Of a stretch of DNA of 19,818 nt, positions 1-19,818 are shown one piece after another. The notes under the pieces are model-generated. The model saw only the letters and a list, made by a program, of their open reading frames with translations, searched no databases and was not told the origin of the DNA. Location: contig BEXV01000111.1 of assembly GCA_003118195.1 (NCBI GenBank), forward strand, positions 83,352 through 103,169, in the 5' to 3' direction. The stretch's first letter is position 1. The number at the start of each line of letters is the position of its first letter. The position numbers were made by a program, and so were the translations under genes. The stretch is from Hemicentrotus pulcherrimus. Its lineage: Eukaryota > Echinodermata > Echinoidea > Camarodonta > Strongylocentrotidae.

Positions 1-450
1 GGGGGGGGGAGGGGGAGGGGTTCATTTTCTACTAATGCAATGCTAATATCTGAAATATCATGTTATCAGCAATGTTTGTTTCCTTCAATATCACACTGAA
101 ATCCAGGCAGTGACAGTGACATTTCAAAATTACCCATTGAGTGCAATATGCTGTAAAATTACATTGATGAAATTCCTTTTTTTTTTTCTTCACAGAAATC
201 ACTCAACCACAAGGATACCGATAGAAAGCATCCTACTTCTTTTCTACAAATGAATGACGGCATGGTACATGGATCTCTAAAACCCTGCAATGACATGTGT
301 ATTTGCCCCATTTCCCACACTCACTACATGATTCTGCATTTCTGCTCAGACCGAAGGAAAAGGGAATATTAAAATGTAGCTGTATATGCATGGTATTATT
401 CAAAACTTTGATTTGTTTGTGGAAGGCTATGATATAGATGGAAGCCTCAC
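1..450. other. Intron 22, partial; G-rich edge
   Basis: The first 20 bases are almost pure G with two A interruptions, then AT-rich sequence. I found no exon of the C-terminal GAP half here. The T-run followed by CACAG at about 178-195 on the plus strand has no supported coding sequence behind it. Confidence 0.5.
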
Positions 451-19812
<19,362 letters not shown>

Positions 19813-19818
19813 CTTTTA

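Noticed and set aside
178..195. T-run with CACAG as a plus-strand splice acceptor
   Set aside because: No coding sequence follows on the plus strand; the gene here is on the minus strand.
233..450. Extension of exon 22 as coding sequence down to the stop
   Set aside because: A good GTGAGG donor ends the plexin-like part at 451; the further residues show no family similarity. Not fully excluded.

Overview
This window is animal (metazoan) genomic DNA holding the middle part of one multi-exon gene, read entirely on the minus strand. The gene is a plexin, the semaphorin-receptor family, most likely a plexin-B type. I reconstructed 22 exons (19812 down to 451). Their phases chain without a break and they give about 953 codons. 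Neither end is in the window. The Sema domain and first PSI lie beyond 19818, and the C-terminal half of the RasGAP-like domain lies below position 1. No second gene, tRNA, rRNA or CRISPR array is visible. AT-rich introns of about 0.2 to 3.7 kb, abundant short inverted-repeat elements and microsatellites suggest an invertebrate. A marine deuterostome such as an echinoderm is a guess from texture; no marker fixes the phylum.

Layout in gene order, from high to low coordinates. Exons 1-3 (19812-14665) cover the cysteine-bearing linker after the first PSI. Exon 4 (14125-13935) is a cysteine-rich PSI domain. Exons 5-12 carry four IPT/TIG (Ig-like, plexin) folds, with a predicted proprotein-convertase site in IPT3 (8987-9001), and then the single transmembrane helix (7927-8007). 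Exons 12-18 encode the juxtamembrane helix and the N-terminal half of the cytoplasmic GAP domain. Exons 19-21 encode the Rho-GTPase-binding domain (RBD) inserted in the GAP domain. Exon 22 is a short, less certain piece leading back into the GAP.

The most interesting observations are these. (1) The twin arginines of the first plexin GAP motif appear to be Lys-Ser here, so the GAP may be catalytically altered or dead, while the RBD keeps its Leu and Trp contact positions. (2) Two exons (PSI exon 4 and linker exon 3) each have decayed tandem copies in the flanking introns, with stops, frameshifts or lost splice sites. (3) A perfect 616-bp (AT)n tract starts 48 bp inside intron 2. (4) A (CT)n microsatellite is itself the polypyrimidine tract of exon 18. 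(5) Several introns carry short terminal-inverted-repeat elements, including one of about 505 bp with TTAA at both ends and one of about 437 bp flanked by TA.
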